Positions 62,088 to 64,000 of a stretch of 64,000 nucleotides of DNA are shown here, piece by piece (within the stretch, counting starts at the first letter, position 1; each line of letters opens with the position of its first letter). The position numbers and the translations under genes were made by a program. Origin of the DNA: Fictibacillus marinisediminis (GTDB lineage: Bacteria > Bacillota > Bacilli > Bacillales > Fictibacillaceae); assembly GCF_023149135.1 (NCBI RefSeq), contig NZ_JAIWJX010000002.1:2480001-2544000 (forward strand), read 5' to 3'. The notes beneath the pieces are model-generated. The model was not told the DNA's origin and made no database searches. It worked only from the letters and a program-made list of their open reading frames with translations.

Positions 62088-62583
62088 CCACTATATCCCG
62101 CAGCTGCCTGCCTGTGTTTTCAATCCATTCCACGTATTCTGTTCCGTGGAAATGCTCATTCATATCCCTATGTAAGTTTACAAGCTGCACCAGAAATTCC
62201 TGGTTCCCATGATCCTTGCTCCAGGCCTGCAGATAACTGTACACTGAGTATCTGCCTTTAGAGGACATCTGCTGTTTTTTTGCACCTTCTTCCGTAAGCG
62301 TTACGTACGAAATTCGCCGATCATGATCTTTTTTCAATAATTGTATTAAGCCTTTATCTTTCAGGCGTTTTATAACCTGCATGACTGTCGAAACATCCCA
62401 TAATCCGAGGTGTGCTATGCGGGAAATCGTCGCCTCTCGTTCAAAGGATACAATCCATAGAATGTGCTGTTCAGCTTGAGTCAATCCCAATGACTTCGCT
62501 GATTTTTGCCATTCATCTTCAAGAACCTTGTACACTCCCCGCAAATAATTCATCATCATATGCATGTTCGCAAGTTCACTCAT
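62077..62583 (-). CDS. MarR-family transcriptional regulator
   Basis: A 168-aa winged-helix protein. LTQAEQHILWIVSFEREATISRI and DVSTVMQVIKRLKDKGLIQL are the recognition region, and KDHDRRISYVTLTEEG is the wing. The HILWI-type helix and length resemble Hpr/ScoC, the transition-state regulator of proteases and sporulation in B. subtilis, but identity is not assured. The ATG behind GGAGGG at 62581-62583 is used. It has a strong own promoter. Confidence 0.85.
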   Translation of the reverse strand: MSELANMHMMMNYLRGVYKVLEDEWQKSAKSLGLTQAEQHILWIVSFEREATISRIAHLGLWDVSTVMQVIKRLKDKGLIQLLKKDHDRRISYVTLTEEGAKKQQMSSKGRYSVYSYLQAWSKDHGNQEFLVQLVNLHRDMNEHFHGTEYVEWIENTGRQLRDIVETR

Positions 62584-62643
62584 CCAATCCCTCCGGCTTC
62601 CCATCCTATTTAGACATTTTTTTCCATGATTAAACTACAACCA

Positions 62644-62672
62644 AATATACTAATTCGAGCTATTTATGTCAA
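62644..62672 (-). promoter_or_regulatory. Sigma-A promoter of the MarR gene
   Basis: TTGACA-N17-TATATT on the minus strand, about 60 bases before the start. Confidence 0.75.
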
Positions 62673-62693
62673 CCTCGACTTGAAGGTTCGTAA

Positions 62694-62730
62694 CAAAAAA
62701 GGAGCCAGACCTTTCATGGCCGGCTCCTTA
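62694..62730 (-). terminator. Terminator after yqjE
   Basis: AAGGAGCC...GGCTCCTT arms with an imperfect middle and T6 on the minus strand, immediately after the yqjE stop. Confidence 0.85.
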
Positions 62731-62733
62731 GCT

Positions 62734-63855
62734 CTACTCTCCTGCTACTTCCTGAATGACTGCAACCACGATCTCGGCTGTTTTCACCAGTTCCTCGATC
62801 GGCATTTTTTCATTTTTAGTGTGGATTTCCTCGTACCCTACAGCAAGGTTAACAGTTGGAATTCCATGGCCGGCAATCACATTCGCATCACTTCCGCCGC
62901 CGCTTTGCAGCAAGCGGTGAGAACGTCCGATCCTTTCAGCAGCTTTCTTAGCCACTTCAACGACATGGTCTCCATCACTAAACTTAAATCCAGGGTACAT
63001 GACTTTCACATTCACTTCAGCACGTCCACCGAACTTAGAAGCCGTTGCTTCAAATGCCTCTTTCATCTTAGCAACCTGAGCTTCCATTTTCTCTGTTACG
63101 AGAGAACGGGCTTCTGCCAAAATGGCCACATGATCACAAACGATATTGGTCTGTGTGCCTCCTTCAAACCTTCCGATGTTAGCCGTGGTTTCTTCATCAA
63201 TTCTTCCGAGCGGCATTTTAGAAATGGCTTTTGCAGCGATTGTAATGGCTGATACACCCTTTTCAGGAGCAACACCGGCATGCGCTGTCTTTCCATAGAT
63301 ATCAACCATCAGCTTTGCTTGTGTCGGCGCTGCAACAATAATGTCACCGACTTTGCCGTCACTGTCGAGCGCGAAACCGAATTTTGCGGTTAATCGGGAA
63401 GGATCAAGTTCTTTCGCTCCTACAAGCCCTGACTCTTCCCCAACTGTGATGATGAACTGGATGTCTCCGTGTTTAATATTTTGTTCCTTTAAAAGTTTAA
63501 CGGCTTCGAGCATCGCTGCGAGGCCTGCCTTGTCGTCCGCCCCAAGGATGGTCGTTCCATCGGTTACAACATACCCATCTTTAATCGAAGGTTTTACCCC
63601 ATTGCCAGGTACGACCGTATCCATATGAGAGGTGAAATAAATCGGATCCACCCCGCCCTTGTTGCCTTTCAGCGTACAAATCAGGTTGCCGGCGCCGTGT
63701 TCAGTTTTAGATTCAGCATCATCTTCAAATACTTCGACACCAAGATCAGTGAATTTTTTAGTAAGGACTTTGGAGATTTCCTTTTCAAATTTTGTTTCAG
63801 AATCGATCTGTACCAATTCCAAAAACTCTTCTAGCAATCGTTGCTCATTAACCAT
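62734..63855 (-). CDS. yqjE: M20-family metallopeptidase (YqjE, tripeptidase T-like)
   Basis: A 373-aa dizinc peptidase. Zinc and catalytic sites are in FTSHMDTVVPGNG (His, Asp), GADDKAGLAAML (bridging Asp), VGEESGLVGAKELD (Glu general base) and DSDGKVG; the final His is in EIHTKNEKM. ATG at 63853-63855 behind GGAGGAAG; the longer frame upstream runs into yqjD. Forms an operon with yqjD upstream. Confidence 0.92.
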   Translation of the reverse strand: MVNEQRLLEEFLELVQIDSETKFEKEISKVLTKKFTDLGVEVFEDDAESKTEHGAGNLICTLKGNKGGVDPIYFTSHMDTVVPGNGVKPSIKDGYVVTDGTTILGADDKAGLAAMLEAVKLLKEQNIKHGDIQFIITVGEESGLVGAKELDPSRLTAKFGFALDSDGKVGDIIVAAPTQAKLMVDIYGKTAHAGVAPEKGVSAITIAAKAISKMPLGRIDEETTANIGRFEGGTQTNIVCDHVAILAEARSLVTEKMEAQVAKMKEAFEATASKFGGRAEVNVKVMYPGFKFSDGDHVVEVAKKAAERIGRSHRLLQSGGGSDANVIAGHGIPTVNLAVGYEEIHTKNEKMPIEELVKTAEIVVAVIQEVAGE

Positions 63856-63869
63856 TGTGTCTTCCTCCA

Positions 63870-64000
63870 TTATAACGGGATATTGCCGTGTTTCTTCCAG
63901 GGCCTTTCCTCGTGCTTCGTCCGCAGCATTTCCAGTGCTTGAATACATTTGATTCTCGTATCCCGTGGATCGATGACATCATCGACCATGCCTCGGGAGG
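63870..64000 (-). CDS. yqjD: Acyl-CoA carboxylase beta-type carboxyltransferase (YqjD-like), C-terminal end only
   Basis: Only the last ~43 codons are in the window: GMVDDVIDPRDTRIKCIQAL...ERPWKKHGNIPL. This is the standard end of PccB/MmdA-type carboxyltransferase subunits. In B. subtilis the gene before yqjE is yqjD, of this family. It ends 15 bases before yqjE. Substrate (propionyl- or another acyl-CoA) not determinable from this piece. Confidence 0.85.
   Translation of the reverse strand, partial: SRGMVDDVIDPRDTRIKCIQALEMLRTKHEERPWKKHGNIPL

Noticed and set aside
62626..63252. A 208-codon plus-strand frame antisense to yqjE.
   Set aside because: It overlaps the MarR promoter and the yqjE terminator as well as the conserved peptidase sequence.

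Overview
The window is a 64 kb chromosomal segment of an endospore-forming Bacillaceae bacterium. It carries spoVA, the complete spoIIA operon (spoIIAA-spoIIAB-sigF), spmAB, dacB, dacF, spoIIM and mciZ. Gene order is largely that of the Bacillus subtilis recQ-serA-res-scp-lysA-spoVA-sigF-fur-nudF-yqj region. The genus cannot be fixed from sequence alone; Fictibacillus or a close relative is a guess. No rRNA, tRNA, CRISPR array, prophage or insertion sequence was seen. Most genes lie on the minus strand.

Layout. 1-5.7 kb: recQ (cut by the window edge), the ypbB-like gene, ferredoxin, serA, a HisJ-type phosphatase and a 57-aa membrane peptide. 5.9-11.9 kb: the res locus (resA-resB-resC, then resD-resE) for cytochrome c maturation and redox signalling. 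11.9-18.6 kb: rluB, the spore-core genes spmB-spmA-dacB, a type III polyketide synthase with its methyltransferase partner, and scpB-scpA. 18.7-26.5 kb: a DUF309 gene, ppiB, lysA behind a lysine riboswitch, and the seven-gene spoVA operon with a sigma-G promoter. 26.6-29.5 kb: dacF-spoIIAA-spoIIAB-sigF. 29.6-38.2 kb: nucleoside salvage (pdp, two tandem purine nucleoside phosphorylases, deoB), xerD, yqzK, fur, spoIIM, an EndoQ-type nuclease and nudF. 38.3-39.4 kb: mciZ, which is short and easily missed, and yqkF. 39.5-44.3 kb: a ketone-body/leucine-end catabolic cluster (two thiolases, scoA-scoB, HMG-CoA lyase). 44.4-50.8 kb: yqkB, padR with a divergent RND exporter, and two alternating pairs of VTT-domain membrane proteins and degenerate HPr-like proteins. 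50.8-52.8 kb: an SOS-type uvrX-yolD unit. 52.8-54.8 kb: a sucrose-phosphate-synthase-like glycosyltransferase and its phosphatase behind a sigma-B-type promoter. 55-64 kb: yqjQ, yqjP, a proline T-box with proI, a small protein behind a consensus sigma-A promoter, a glycerophosphodiesterase, rnz, a PAP2 phosphatase, dinB, a MarR regulator, yqjE and the end of yqjD.

Two genes have their reading frame broken by one base: spoVAF (at an A6 run that is also a canonical A_AAA_AAG slippery heptamer) and deoB (at a GGG run). Both recover the expected family length if one base is restored, so indel error, real mutation and, for spoVAF only, programmed frameshifting must be separated. The most promising less-described biology is the stress-promoter-linked sucrose-type synthesis pair, the paired VTT/HPr-like modules, the PadR-RND switch with an exact ATGT-N8-ACAT operator, and the spoVAF frameshift site.
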